From Exiguobacterium mexicanum (GTDB taxonomy: Bacteria > Bacillota > Bacilli > Exiguobacteriales > Exiguobacteriaceae): a stretch of 64,000 nt of DNA. Both the position numbers and the translations under genes were made by a program. The stretch spans positions 2,357,001-2,421,000 of the forward strand of contig NZ_CP040676.1 in assembly GCF_005960665.1 (NCBI RefSeq), read 5' to 3'. Positions 1-8,140 of this stretch are shown piece after piece (position 1 is the stretch's first letter; each line of letters opens with the position of its first letter). The notes under the pieces were generated by a model. The model worked only from the letters and a program-made list of their open reading frames with translations, was not told the DNA's origin and did not search any database.

Positions 1-222
1 GATGAGCTCCATGACGTTGTCGTCTAGGCTCGCCCCACTCATCCCGTGGCGATAAATATGCATTTTATAGATATTACCGCGGAAAAACGTTCCCGTCTCA
101 TCGAGCACAGGGACACAGCGGTAGCCTGTCTTTTCGAGCGTGTCGAGCGCCTCGCGTAATGTCGCCTTTTCACTGATTGTGACGACATCTTTCTTCGGAA
201 TGCATAAGCTATGCACTAACAT
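1..222 (-). CDS. CBS-domain protein, N-terminal part (runs off the window)
   Basis: The 74 codons visible here run off the left edge, so the C-terminus is missing. The start is ATG at 222, behind a GGAGGAAAAC ribosome binding site. The visible part reads as one CBS motif: a VVTISEKATLREALD stretch, then KTGYRCVPVLDETG, the typical beta-alpha-beta-beta pattern of a nucleotide-sensing CBS half. CBS pairs bind adenine nucleotides, and in Firmicutes small stand-alone CBS proteins such as CbpA/CbpB bind c-di-AMP. Assignment to that subgroup is inference from size and lineage only. It is transcribed away from pdxK. Confidence 0.75.
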   Translation of the reverse strand, partial: MLVHSLCIPKKDVVTISEKATLREALDTLEKTGYRCVPVLDETGTFFRGNIYKMHIYRHGMSGASLDDNVMELI

Positions 223-344
223 GCGGTTTTCCTCCTAGCCAATTGAAAGTGGTCTACACCCTATTCATTACTATTCCCCAAATATGATTGAAATCCTGCC
301 ATCAATTTTCGAAACTTATTCCGGCTTGAATGCGACCTCGGAAT

Positions 345-373
345 TTGTCGTAGCGTCAAAAAGTCGTTATAGT
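345..373 (+). promoter_or_regulatory. Probable sigma-A promoter of pdxK
   Basis: TTGTCG (345-350) and TATAGT (368-373) are separated by 17 nt and lie 36 nt upstream of the pdxK start. The match to the TTGACA/TATAAT consensus and the spacing are good. Confidence 0.55.
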
Positions 374-409
374 GAAACTATCCAAACAGACAAAGGGGAT
401 TGAACGACT

Positions 410-1234
410 ATGACAATGAAAAAAGCGTTAACGATTGCTGGCTCGGATACGAGCGGCGGTGCAGGCATCCAGGCTGATTTGAAGACGATGGAAGAGCTCG
501 GTGTTTACGGGATGACCGCACTCACGGTCATCGTGGCTCAAGACCCGCATAACGCGTGGCACCACGAAGTATTCCCGATCGACACGACGTTGATTGAGAA
601 ACAAATCGATACGGTCCTCGCCGGAATCGGTGTCGATGCCGTCAAGACAGGCATGCTCCCGACGCCAGAGATCATCGAACTCGCCGCTCGTAAAATTAAA
701 GAATACGGCATCCAGAACGCGGTCGTTGACCCGGTCATGGCTTGTAAAGGTGCAGACGAGATTCTCAACCCGGACGTCGCGGTCGCGATGCGCAAACACC
801 TCGTACCGGTCGCTAAAATCATCACACCGAACTTGTTCGAGGCGCGCATGCTCGCAGGTCTCGATAAAACACCTTCGACGATCGATGAAATCAAAGAAGC
901 TGCTCGTTTGATCCATGAGCTCGGCGCTGAGATTGTCATCGTCAAAGTCGGCGGCAAGCTCGGGTTTGATACAGCATTCGACGTGCTTTACGACGGTAAC
1001 GAGTATCGTCTCCTTGAGAGCGAGAAAATCGAGCCTGCCTTCACACATGGCGGCGGTTGCACGTTCTCGTCAGCGATCGCGGCCTCACTCGCGAACGGTC
1101 ACTCGGTCGATGAGGCTATCCAAATCGGAAAAGAGTTTATCACTGAAGCGGTCCGTCATTCGTTCCGCCTCAACCAATACGTTGGCCCGACGAACCATAC
1201 CGGTTACCGTAAAAAACTAGCAACACAATCTTAA
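410..1234 (+). CDS. pdxK: Pyridoxine/pyridoxal/pyridoxamine kinase (ThiD2-type PdxK)
   Basis: ATP-dependent phosphorylation of B6 vitamers for pyridoxal phosphate salvage, in the cytosol. The protein has 274 residues, as in Bacillus PdxK. It opens with the ribokinase-family motif AGSDTSGGAGIQADLK (from residue 10), has DPVM at 107-110 and the nucleotide/anion-hole motif THGGGC at 212-217. The Cys after the Gly run (C217) is the residue that makes this group a ThiD-like pyridoxal kinase. Bacillus PdxK has GAGC here, so the extra Gly is a small deviation. ATG 410 follows an AAAGGGGA site. A gap of about 50 nt separates it from yojF. It could retain some HMP kinase activity; the Bacillus-like sequence throughout favours PdxK. 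Confidence 0.9.
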   Translation: MTMKKALTIAGSDTSGGAGIQADLKTMEELGVYGMTALTVIVAQDPHNAWHHEVFPIDTTLIEKQIDTVLAGIGVDAVKTGMLPTPEIIELAARKIKEYGIQNAVVDPVMACKGADEILNPDVAVAMRKHLVPVAKIITPNLFEARMLAGLDKTPSTIDEIKEAARLIHELGAEIVIVKVGGKLGFDTAFDVLYDGNEYRLLESEKIEPAFTHGGGCTFSSAIAASLANGHSVDEAIQIGKEFITEAVRHSFRLNQYVGPTNHTGYRKKLATQS

Positions 1235-1287
1235 CGGGTGGCCCGGGACGTATGTCTCGGGTCATCGTTTCCATTGGAGGGAACCGC

Positions 1288-1659
1288 GTGAAATCGATTC
1301 AACCTACAACTATCCAGACATACTTGGACGCGCATGTATCCATGCCGCTCTATGTCCACGTCGAGACGACGAACGGGGCGTATGCGACGCATAACGACCC
1401 TGACTTTCATAACGCCGGCATGTTCATCCGGAACGTCGTCATCGAATACAGCATCGGCCAAATCAAAGGCAACGGTCCATATCGGGTCGGCTTGAAGCTC
1501 GATCACGGTTGGCTTTACGTCGAAGGATTGACCGATTACGAACAGCATGGGGACCAGCTCCTGCTCGCCGGTCATGACCGGCTCGGTCGCCTCGCCTGCG
1601 CCTTACACTTAGATATCAAACCGCTCCCACAAGGAGCCTCGGAGGTGGAAAGCCAATGA
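1288..1659 (+). CDS. yojF: YojF family protein (DUF1806), bacillithiol-locus partner
   Basis: A small cytosolic protein of about 123 residues whose biochemical role is unknown. The KGNGPYRVGLK stretch and the following GW-Y-EGLT segment are characteristic of the YojF family, which is nearly always encoded next to bshB2. I chose GTG 1288 because GGAGGG (1276-1281) sits 6 nt upstream and the resulting length matches the family; the ATG at 1252 would add 12 residues without a ribosome binding site. The stop overlaps the bshB2 start (ATGA), so the two are translationally coupled. Confidence 0.85.
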   Translation: MKSIQPTTIQTYLDAHVSMPLYVHVETTNGAYATHNDPDFHNAGMFIRNVVIEYSIGQIKGNGPYRVGLKLDHGWLYVEGLTDYEQHGDQLLLAGHDRLGRLACALHLDIKPLPQGASEVESQ

Positions 1660-2309
1660 ATGGACCGTTACTCGTTATTTTCCCGCATCCTGATGATGAA
1701 GCGTTCAGCTCGGCCGGGACGATTATCCAACACCATAAGAACGGCTTCCCGGTCACGTACGTCTGTCTGACACTCGGTGAGATGGGCCGCAACATGGGCT
1801 CACCGATTTTCACAACACGGGAAGAGTTGCCGAAGATTCGCAAGCATGAGCTCGAGGAAGCATGTGCCGTCATGGGCATCGACGACCTCCGCATGTGGGG
1901 ACTCCGTGATAAGACCGTCGAGTTCGAAGACGAAGCGGAACTCGCTGGACGGTTCAGCGCGTTAATCGAAGAAGTGAAACCGGCCCGCGTCATTTCCTTC
2001 TACCCGGGCTACGCCGTCCATCCCGACCATGAGGCGACAGCACGAGCGGTCGTTCGAGCGCTCCAAGAGATGGATGAAGCGAGTCGTCCAGAGTTTTTAG
2101 GCGTCGCCTTTGACCATCGCACCGAAGCGGAACTCGGAAAACCGCACGTCCTCATCGAAGTCGGCGACGAGAGTGCCGCGAAACGCGAGGCGTTGCTCGC
2201 CCACCGCTCTCAGACGGAAGGATTGCTGCGGGCCATCGACAACGCAGAAAACGCCCACGTCATGGAGTTACTCCAACGTGAGCGTTTCTATCACTATCCG
2301 TTCTCATGA
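1656..2309 (+). CDS. bshB2: Bacillithiol biosynthesis deacetylase BshB2
   Basis: Zinc-dependent deacetylation of N-acetylglucosaminyl-malate to GlcN-malate, the second step of bacillithiol synthesis. The PIG-L/LmbE motif HPDDE is at residues 11-15 and the distal ligand motif HPDH at 122-125. These supply the metal ligands (H11, D14, H125) and the general base (D13). The 217-residue length fits the family. It is coupled to yojF by a 4-nt overlap, the Bacillus yojF-yojG arrangement. BshB1 and BshC are not in this window. The BshB2 rather than BshB1 assignment rests on the yojF partner and the sequence. Confidence 0.9.
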   Translation: MNGPLLVIFPHPDDEAFSSAGTIIQHHKNGFPVTYVCLTLGEMGRNMGSPIFTTREELPKIRKHELEEACAVMGIDDLRMWGLRDKTVEFEDEAELAGRFSALIEEVKPARVISFYPGYAVHPDHEATARAVVRALQEMDEASRPEFLGVAFDHRTEAELGKPHVLIEVGDESAAKREALLAHRSQTEGLLRAIDNAENAHVMELLQRERFYHYPFS

Positions 2310-2396
2310 TTCGTAAGCGAGACGTGTCATGTACAAGAGTGCACCGACAGCCCCGAGGCCGATCAACGTTCCCAATACGACAACGATATGTTCCAT
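2304..2396 (-). CDS. Possible 30-residue single-span membrane peptide
   Basis: ATG 2396 follows a GAGGTGAG ribosome binding site with 3-nt spacing. The 30-codon frame begins MEHIVVVLGTLIGLG and contains one hydrophobic stretch of about 20 residues followed by an R/E-containing tail. It overlaps the end of bshB2 by 6 nt in the opposite direction. The SD, composition and clean stop suggest a real micro-protein, but I recognise no family and there is no second line of evidence. Confidence 0.45.
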   Translation of the reverse strand: MEHIVVVLGTLIGLGAVGALLYMTRLAYES

Positions 2397-2443
2397 GTTC
2401 TCACCTCTACTTGGTTATACGAACTTGATGGATCATTGGTTTC

Positions 2444-2474
2444 AAAGCGCATGTGCTGACATGCGCTTTTTTTC
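2444..2474 (+). terminator. Rho-independent terminator after yojF-bshB2
   Basis: A 10-bp stem (AAAGCGCATG/CATGCGCTTT) with a 6-nt loop runs into a T tract on the + strand, adjoining the uppP stop. Confidence 0.8.
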
Positions 2475-3308
2475 TTAGAAGTACAAGAAGTAAATGACAG
2501 CCGCCAACACGATGCGATAAATCGCGAACGGCGTCAATTTGACTTTATTGATCAGCTTCAAGAAGAACTTGATCGACAACAGCGCGAATAAGAACGCGCT
2601 AATGAATCCGACGACGAAGAACGGGAGGGTCGCCATCGTGAAGTACCCCCATTTGCTGTAGAGCGAGAGCGCACTAGCACCGAACATAATCGGTACGGCC
2701 ATGATGAACGTGAAGTCCGCCGCGGCCCGGTGACTCATCCCTAAGAGGACACCGCCCGATATGGTCGAGCCTGAGCGTGAAAAGCCCGGCCAGAGCGAGA
2801 AACATTGAATCAAGCCGACACCGAGCGCCTGCTTATACGAAATCTCATCGAGCGTTGCTGTCGTCTGACGCTTCACGCCTGACAAATCCGCGGCAATCAT
2901 GAAGAATGCTCCGATGACGAGTCCGATTAAGACGGTCTTGATCGAGAACAAGTTCTCATCGATATAGTCTTCAAACAATAGCCCGAGCACGCCTGCTGGG
3001 AGCAGACCGATGAAGATATGTAGCAAGTTCAGTTTCTTTGTCGGCCCGCTGCTGCGAATCGCGAGCAACTCCTTCGGATTCAACAACTCCTTGAACCGAT
3101 TTCGAAATACGACGATGACCGCTAAAATCGAACCGAGCTGAATTACGATCTTAAATGTGTTCGCCACCTCTTGACCGAGGAAGCTACTCGAGTTGAGCCA
3201 CAGGTCGTCCACGAGAATCATATGTCCCGTTGACGATACCGGAGCAAACTCTGTCAGTCCTTCGACGACGCCTAACAAAAAGCCAATAAATAATTCATAC
3301 CATTCCAT
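2475..3308 (-). CDS. uppP: Undecaprenyl-diphosphatase UppP/BacA
   Basis: Dephosphorylates undecaprenyl pyrophosphate at the membrane, recycling the lipid carrier for peptidoglycan and giving bacitracin tolerance. The protein has 277 residues and about 7-8 membrane spans. The two signatures are EGLTEFAPVSSTGH (16-29) and PGFSRSGSTISGG (174-186), which hold the catalytic glutamates and the conserved Ser/Arg. ATG 3308 follows AGGAGATAAACA. It is a single-gene unit between convergent bshB2 and the upstream MFS gene. Confidence 0.95.
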   Translation of the reverse strand: MEWYELFIGFLLGVVEGLTEFAPVSSTGHMILVDDLWLNSSSFLGQEVANTFKIVIQLGSILAVIVVFRNRFKELLNPKELLAIRSSGPTKKLNLLHIFIGLLPAGVLGLLFEDYIDENLFSIKTVLIGLVIGAFFMIAADLSGVKRQTTATLDEISYKQALGVGLIQCFSLWPGFSRSGSTISGGVLLGMSHRAAADFTFIMAVPIMFGASALSLYSKWGYFTMATLPFFVVGFISAFLFALLSIKFFLKLINKVKLTPFAIYRIVLAAVIYFLYF

Positions 3309-3382
3309 TGTTTATCTCCTACTCCAGTATTGTTTCTTATCATACACAAATTTATTCTCACCCGCCCTAGGTCTTGAGGCGT

Positions 3383-3411
3383 AAAAAAAAAGGATGCTCG
3401 CTTAAGCACCC
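3383..3411 (-). terminator. Terminator of the MFS gene
   Basis: A 7-bp stem with one G-T pair (3392-3398/3405-3411) is followed on the minus strand by nine T. It overlaps the last codons of the MFS gene. Confidence 0.7.
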
Positions 3412-4541
3412 TTTTTCCAAGTAACGAATATGATGAGCAATTGATGCATACAAACGACGATCCCAATCCATAAAAAGGCAGTGAAGAGCGTCATACCGGC
3501 CCCGACCACAAACACTAGTCCGATGAGGATGATACTAACGTGCAGCAACATCGAGACGGATGACTCGGTCGTCGCCCGGATGACAGACGGGACACGGTGA
3601 TGCAATGCCCCGAGATAGAGCGGTTCGACGATGCCGATAAGAAACGCCATGCCTGCCATCCAGACGAGTCCGACTTGTCCTGGGAAAAAGCCGAGAATGA
3701 CAAAACCGAGACCGATGCCCCAACCGATTCCGTGCAACCAACGATCGACCGTCGTGATGTGTAACAGGACCGGGGCGAGCAGTTGCCCTGGTATTTGAAT
3801 GAGCAACAGGACAGTCGAAATCATTCCGAACCAATAGATGGGAACTTCGACGTCACGGGCGTACAACTGCCAAAACTCATCGATGAAGTTGAACGCACCG
3901 ATTGTCACGATGAACACCGACGACAAGGCAAGTAGCTGGTGGTCGTGCCACACGAAGCGAAAACCTGCCCCGATGTCCGCCCATGTCATTCGTTCCTCTG
4001 TCACGACTCGTCTCGGCTCGACAAGGCCAAGGCCACATGCTGTCGCGATAAACAAACTGACAGTCGACAGCACATAGTTCAGTTCAAACGGGAAGCGTGT
4101 GGCCAGCAAGGCGCCGCTGATCGCCGCGAGAACGGCTGCAACGATTCCGATGACATTCAACCGGCCGACCCAGCGCTCGAACGCCTCCGTCTTCCCATCC
4201 TGTTCAAGCGTCTCATAGAGCAGTGCATTCTCCGCCCCGCTCCGGAGCGCCGCCCCAATGCCTGACAAGGCGATGGCTAAGGCGAAACCGCCGAACGAAA
4301 AGGACACAAGTAACACGACAAAGGAACCCCACTCGAGTGCAGTCCCGATTTGCAACAGACGTCGGCGTTCCAAGCGATCGGCTAACACCCCGGTCGGCAC
4401 TTCGAGGATGACGACGAGGACGGCATAGAGCATTTCGAGATAGACGACTTCTTGCATCGTGATCGTCCGCGACTCCCAAAACAGACGCTCAATCGTGTAG
4501 GCCGGGACGAGTGCCTCGAACCAACGCATCCATCCAAGCAA
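3402..4541 (-). CDS. MFS transporter, 5' end interrupted by an in-frame stop
   Basis: A 12-span major facilitator, 379 codons from TTG 4541, of the exporter type: GVLADRLERRR fits the loop 2-3 signature, and the N-terminal WMRWFEALVPAYTIERLFW stretch is typical of this group. The substrate is unknown. The start is the problem. The only good ribosome binding site (AAGGAGGAG) precedes ATG 4586, in the same frame, but TAA at 4562-4560 ends that frame after 8 codons. The six codons after the TAA (VGRNVT) still look like the family N-terminus. So this is either a nonsense-disrupted gene, a gene that reinitiates at TTG 4541 or ATG 4529, or a sequencing error. The body is intact. Confidence 0.75.
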   Translation of the reverse strand: MLGWMRWFEALVPAYTIERLFWESRTITMQEVVYLEMLYAVLVVILEVPTGVLADRLERRRLLQIGTALEWGSFVVLLVSFSFGGFALAIALSGIGAALRSGAENALLYETLEQDGKTEAFERWVGRLNVIGIVAAVLAAISGALLATRFPFELNYVLSTVSLFIATACGLGLVEPRRVVTEERMTWADIGAGFRFVWHDHQLLALSSVFIVTIGAFNFIDEFWQLYARDVEVPIYWFGMISTVLLLIQIPGQLLAPVLLHITTVDRWLHGIGWGIGLGFVILGFFPGQVGLVWMAGMAFLIGIVEPLYLGALHHRVPSVIRATTESSVSMLLHVSIILIGLVFVVGAGMTLFTAFLWIGIVVCMHQLLIIFVTWKKGA

Positions 4542-4559
4542 CGTAACGTTTCGACCGAC

Positions 4560-4586
4560 TTAGCTAGGTGAACGTGCTCGTTTCAT
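4560..4586 (-). CDS. Eight-codon leader frame ahead of the MFS gene
   Basis: The frame reads MKRARSPS and then TAA, preceded by an AAGGAGGAG ribosome binding site at good spacing. It is in frame with the MFS gene, and only 18 nt without an SD separate its stop from the TTG at 4541. It could be a leader peptide for translational control, as upstream of some resistance genes, or simply the amputated start of the transporter. Confidence 0.4.
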   Translation of the reverse strand: MKRARSPS

Positions 4587-4623
4587 CTAAATCTCCTCCT
4601 TATTCACCTATTCCCGATTGCAC

Positions 4624-4650
4624 AAAAAAAGCCACGGAAAATTCCGTGGC
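4624..4650 (-). terminator. Terminator of the DJ-1/PfpI gene
   Basis: A perfect 9-bp stem (GCCACGGAA/TTCCGTGGC, 2-nt loop) is followed by a seven-T run on the minus strand. Confidence 0.85.
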
Positions 4651-4657
4651 CAGACGA

Positions 4658-5170
4658 TTATTTGAGCAGATTAAGGATTTCGCGATTGAACGCCGGGATG
4701 TCGTCCGGTTGACGGCTTGTCACCAGCTGTTCTTGGCAGACGACGACTTCTTTGTCCGCATACTTCGCACCGGCATACTCCATGTCGACTTTAATCGACT
4801 TATAACCGGTTGCATCGCGGCCTTCGAGCGTCTTCGCCGTAATCAACAGTTGTGGGCCGTGACAGATAGCGAACACAGGTTTCTTCGCGTCCATGAACGC
4901 TTTCGCGAATTGAACGAATCGCTCGTCTTCACGTAACAAGTCGGGTGAGAACCCACCTGGTAACAGCAACGCGTCGAAGTCTTCCGGCGACACGTCATCG
5001 ATCGCTTTGTCGATCGTGACTTTCGACTCACCTTGTTTGCCTTCAACCGTGTTACCGGCTTTCTTTTCAATCGTGACAACTTCGTGCCCCGCTTCCACCA
5101 ATGCGTCGCGTGGACCCGTGAACTCTACGTCTTCAAACATATCTGTGATTAGCGTTGCTACTTTTGCCAT
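4658..5170 (-). CDS. DJ-1/PfpI family protein, YfkM-like general stress protein
   Basis: Class I glutamine-amidotransferase-like fold of 170 residues. The nucleophile-elbow motif AICHGPQ puts the catalytic-type Cys at residue 103, with the supporting Glu at about residue 16. Bacillus YfkM (general stress protein 18) is the closest family I recognise. Proteins of this type are described as deglycases, chaperones or proteases, and the sequence does not decide between these. ATG 5170 is preceded by a GGGAGTG-like site. It is a single gene with its own terminator. Confidence 0.85.
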   Translation of the reverse strand: MAKVATLITDMFEDVEFTGPRDALVEAGHEVVTIEKKAGNTVEGKQGESKVTIDKAIDDVSPEDFDALLLPGGFSPDLLREDERFVQFAKAFMDAKKPVFAICHGPQLLITAKTLEGRDATGYKSIKVDMEYAGAKYADKEVVVCQEQLVTSRQPDDIPAFNREILNLLK

Positions 5171-5239
5171 ATTGAAAACACTCCCTCATTATTTTTATTC
5201 ACATAAGGAGTGTTCCACGCCTAACCGGTCCATAAACAT

Positions 5240-5824
5240 TCAACGAAACTTCGAGACGTACGGATTAGCTCGTTCGAAGAAGCGGTACGGGTAATCGCGT
5301 GCTTCGCCCGTATTCGGGATCCCTACGCGTGGACCGGCCTCGATTTCCGGGATGGCACTCCCTTCAACGATATAAAGCGGCTCATGTTGGAGCGAATGTC
5401 CGTATAGGTCCATCGTGATGCCAAGCGCTTTCGTCAGCTTTCCAGGTCCATTCGTCTGGTCGAATCGCTTGATGCCGGGACGATTCGCCTCAATGATGCC
5501 CTGTCCTTCAATCGGCTCGATGGCCCGAATGAGGACGGCTTCCGGCGTGCCGACCGGACCGCTCACGACATTGAGCAGCGTGTGTGTATGCATCTGATAC
5601 GTATAGACGTGTCCAGGTAACCCGAACATCACCTCGGTCCGATTCGTCCGTCTGCCACCGAAACTGTGGGCCGCCCGGTCGATGGCACCGAGATAAGCTT
5701 CCGTCTCGACGATCTTTCCGACGATTTGACCGTCGAGATGATCATGGACGAGATAGTGACCAAGTAACGAACGGGCCAATTCGAGCGTCGGTTGCTCATA
5801 AAATGATGGATCGAGTCGTTTCAT
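5240..5824 (-). CDS. Alkyladenine (3-methyladenine) DNA glycosylase, AAG/MPG family
   Basis: Excises alkylated purines in base-excision repair. The 194 residues fit the bacterial AAG/MPG family: RSLLGHYLVH, the catalytic-base region IVETEAYLG, AHSFGGRRTNRTEVMFG and NGPGKLTKALGI are all conserved elements. ATG 5824 is favoured over ATG 5830 because GAGGAGGG directly abuts the latter, while the former has 7-nt spacing. It lies between the DJ-1 gene and the nhaC-type gene without obvious coupling. Confidence 0.9.
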   Translation of the reverse strand: MKRLDPSFYEQPTLELARSLLGHYLVHDHLDGQIVGKIVETEAYLGAIDRAAHSFGGRRTNRTEVMFGLPGHVYTYQMHTHTLLNVVSGPVGTPEAVLIRAIEPIEGQGIIEANRPGIKRFDQTNGPGKLTKALGITMDLYGHSLQHEPLYIVEGSAIPEIEAGPRVGIPNTGEARDYPYRFFERANPYVSKFR

Positions 5825-5872
5825 CGTCATCCCTCCTCGGCCTCATTTTCTCAAATGAAGACGGGAAGATAC

Positions 5873-5904
5873 AAAAAAGATGCCCTGAACGATTCAGGAC
5901 ATCT
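5873..5904 (-). terminator. Terminator of the NhaC-family gene
   Basis: A 12-bp stem with a G-T pair and a 3-nt loop is followed by six T on the minus strand. Confidence 0.8.
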
Positions 5905-5910
5905 GTTAAA

Positions 5911-7287
5911 TTATGATGCGATCCGCATCGCCTCACGTTGCTTTCCCAATTTCACGTATCCGAGAATGATCGAGAAGATCGGGCTGAGCCAGAGGAAGAA
6001 GGCGAACGGTGCGTATTCAAGTACCGGTACCCCGAGCGTGGCCGCGAAGAATGCACCCGACACGCCCCATGGGATGAGCGGGTTGATCACCGTCCCGCCG
6101 TCTTCAAGAGCACGTGACAAGTAACGGGGATCGATGCCGCGATGGATGAACCCTTGCTTGAACGCCTGACCTGGAAGCAAGATCGACAAGTACTGCTCAC
6201 CCGCGAGCAAGTTGACACCAATCGAGCTGAGGACGACCGACAAGACCGAGCTGCCTGGTGACTTCAACCGTTCGAGCAATGCGTCGACGATCGCTTGGAA
6301 CACACCAAGTTCACGGAGCAATCCACCGAACGCAAGTGCGATCAAGACGAGGCTGACCGACCAGAGCATCGATTCGAGACCGCCACGGTCAAGTACGGCC
6401 GCAATCGTCTCATTCTCGACGCCCGATTTGAAGCCGGCCTGCATGACGCCGAACCAGTTCGTGACGTTCCAGTTGCCTTGGACAAATCCAGCCGTCAACA
6501 CACCGGCGAACATGCCGACGAGCATCGTCGGCAAGACCGGCATCCGGCGGAAGGCGAGAACGGCAACAAGGATCGGCGCGAGCAAAGTCAGCCATGATAA
6601 GTTGAACCGCCCGGCGAGCGCCGCCTGTGCCTCAGCGATTTGTGTCGTATCCGCCGCTTGCCCGCTCCGACCGAGGATTGTGAACAAAACAAGGGTGATG
6701 AGGAAAGCTGGGACGGTCGTCCCCATCATGAAACGGATATGGTCGAACAGTTTGACACCGGCCACGGCCGGCGCGAAGTTCGTCGTATCTGACAACGGGC
6801 TCATTTTGTCGCCGAATAATGCACCTGAGACGATTGCCCCTGCGGCAAGCGCCGGAGAAATCCCGAGCGCCATCCCGATACCGAACAAGGCGACCCCGAC
6901 CGTACCGACCGTCGTAAAGGCACTGCCCGTGAACGATGAGACAATCATTGTGATGAACAAGACGCTCGGCAAGAACCATTGCGCTGAGATTGTATCTAAA
7001 CCGATGGAGAGGATCGTCGCCACCGTACCAGACATCTGCCATACACCAATCAACATCCCGATCAACAGTAAAATCAAGACCGGCATGATGGCTTCACGGA
7101 TCCCGCTGATCATCGCGGCTTCGATTCGTTTAAAATCACGCGTGCGATAATACGCGTAACCCCCTATTAATACCATTGTGCCAAAGATCGCCATGTGTGG
7201 CGTCGCTTTGGCCAAAAACATCAGTGCGAGCAGGGAAATACCGCTCATCAACACGACGAATACAGCCTCTTTTCCTTTCATCTGCAT
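5911..7287 (-). CDS. NhaC family Na+/H+ antiporter
   Basis: A 458-residue integral membrane protein of the NhaC group, which exchanges Na+ for H+ or, in the MleN branch, malate/H+ for lactate/Na+. It has about 11-12 spans. GSAFTTVGTVGVALFGIG and GDKMSPLSDTTNFAPA are typical of NhaC half-repeats, and the second motif is family-diagnostic. ATG 7287 follows AAAGGAGGGG. Which antiport reaction it performs cannot be read from the sequence. It is divergent from the queC operon. Confidence 0.88.
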   Translation of the reverse strand: MQMKGKEAVFVVLMSGISLLALMFLAKATPHMAIFGTMVLIGGYAYYRTRDFKRIEAAMISGIREAIMPVLILLLIGMLIGVWQMSGTVATILSIGLDTISAQWFLPSVLFITMIVSSFTGSAFTTVGTVGVALFGIGMALGISPALAAGAIVSGALFGDKMSPLSDTTNFAPAVAGVKLFDHIRFMMGTTVPAFLITLVLFTILGRSGQAADTTQIAEAQAALAGRFNLSWLTLLAPILVAVLAFRRMPVLPTMLVGMFAGVLTAGFVQGNWNVTNWFGVMQAGFKSGVENETIAAVLDRGGLESMLWSVSLVLIALAFGGLLRELGVFQAIVDALLERLKSPGSSVLSVVLSSIGVNLLAGEQYLSILLPGQAFKQGFIHRGIDPRYLSRALEDGGTVINPLIPWGVSGAFFAATLGVPVLEYAPFAFFLWLSPIFSIILGYVKLGKQREAMRIAS

Positions 7288-7439
7288 CGACGTCCCCTCC
7301 TTTCAGTTCCATTATTTTCTACCTAACCGCTTAAACGCTTTTATGCGCGAAAGTGTTTCAGTGATGTTCTTTACTATACCTGCTTCTCATTTCCCTGTCA
7401 AACGTCTTTTTATGGTAAAGTAAACGCTCGAGGGTGACC

Positions 7440-7486
7440 TCCGGAGTTCGTAACCTCCTCCGACATCAAAACTAGCGAAAAAGGAA
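7440..7486 (+). promoter_or_regulatory. Candidate preQ1-I riboswitch upstream of queC
   Basis: A short stem CGGAG/CTCCG (7442-7446/7458-7462) closes an 11-nt loop and is followed by an A-rich tail with AAAACTAG (7468-7475), then the queC ribosome binding site AAGGAA (7481-7486). This hairpin plus A-rich tail ending in ACUA(G/A) is the layout of class I preQ1 aptamers, and the downstream operon makes preQ0. UUCG in the loop could pair with CGAA at 7475-7478. The loop is not a clean consensus match, so this is a candidate. An additional small hairpin (GAGG/CCTC) lies just upstream. Confidence 0.45.
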
Positions 7487-7495
7487 GTGTGCACG

Positions 7496-8140
7496 TTGCA
7501 ACACGAAAAAGCATTGGTCGTCTTTAGCGGCGGTCAAGATTCAACCACCTGCCTATTTTGGGCAAAACAACAATTCTCTCATGTGGAAGCGGTGACGTTC
7601 GCCTACGGGCAACGCCATGACGCGGAAATCGAGGTCGCGAAAGAGATTGCGGCCGAACTCGATGTCCCGCACCACATCCTCGACTTGTCCTTACTCGGAC
7701 AACTCACCTCTAACGCGTTGACGAGACACGATCTCGACATCGACAATGCGGACGTCCCAAACACGTTCGTCGATGGACGCAATCACTTATTCTTATCCTT
7801 TGCGGCCGTCATGGCCAAACAGCTCGGTATGCATCACATCGTCACCGGCGTATGTGAGACCGATTTCTCAGGTTATCCGGATTGCCGGGACCAGTTCGTC
7901 AAATCCTTGAACGTGACGCTCAGCTTGGCGATGGACTATCCGTTCGTCATCGACACACCGCTCATGTGGCTCGACAAAAAGCAGACGTGGGAACTCGCGG
8001 ACCGACTCGGTGCGTTCGATTACGTCAAAGAACGGACGCTCACGTGCTATAACGGCATCCTCGGATCAGGTTGTGGCGAATGTCCGGCGTGCGTGCTCCG
8101 TCAAAACGGCCTCGCCGCTTATGAGGAGGTGCGCGTATGA
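7496..8140 (+). CDS. queC: 7-cyano-7-deazaguanine synthase QueC
   Basis: Converts 7-carboxy-7-deazaguanine to preQ0 using ATP and ammonia, in queuosine synthesis. The PP-loop [11 protein letters not shown] is near the N-terminus, and the zinc-binding cysteines are in the C-terminal [11 protein letters not shown] segment. The TTG at 7496 fits family length (214 residues) and lies 10 nt after AAGGA; the in-frame GTG at 7487 touches the SD. It is first in a queC-D-E-F operon and overlaps queD by 4 nt. Confidence 0.95.
   Translation: MQHEKALVVFSGGQDSTTCLFWAKQQFSHVEAVTFAYGQRHDAEIEVAKEIAAELDVPHHILDLSLLGQLTSNALTRHDLDIDNADVPNTFVDGRNHLFLSFAAVMAKQLGMHHIVTGVCETDFSGYPDCRDQFVKSLNVTLSLAMDYPFVIDTPLMWLDKKQTWELADRLGAFDYVKERTLTCYNGILGSGCGECPACVLRQNGLAAYEEVRV

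Noticed and set aside
428-1048. 206-codon open frame on the minus strand inside pdxK
   Set aside because: Fully antisense to a well-conserved gene, no ribosome binding site, and low-complexity charged composition. It is a shadow caused by GC-rich third positions.
1235-1287. Terminator between pdxK and yojF
   Set aside because: A 9-bp CCCGGGAC/GTCTCGGG hairpin exists, but no T tract follows, so it is at most a weak pause or partial attenuator.
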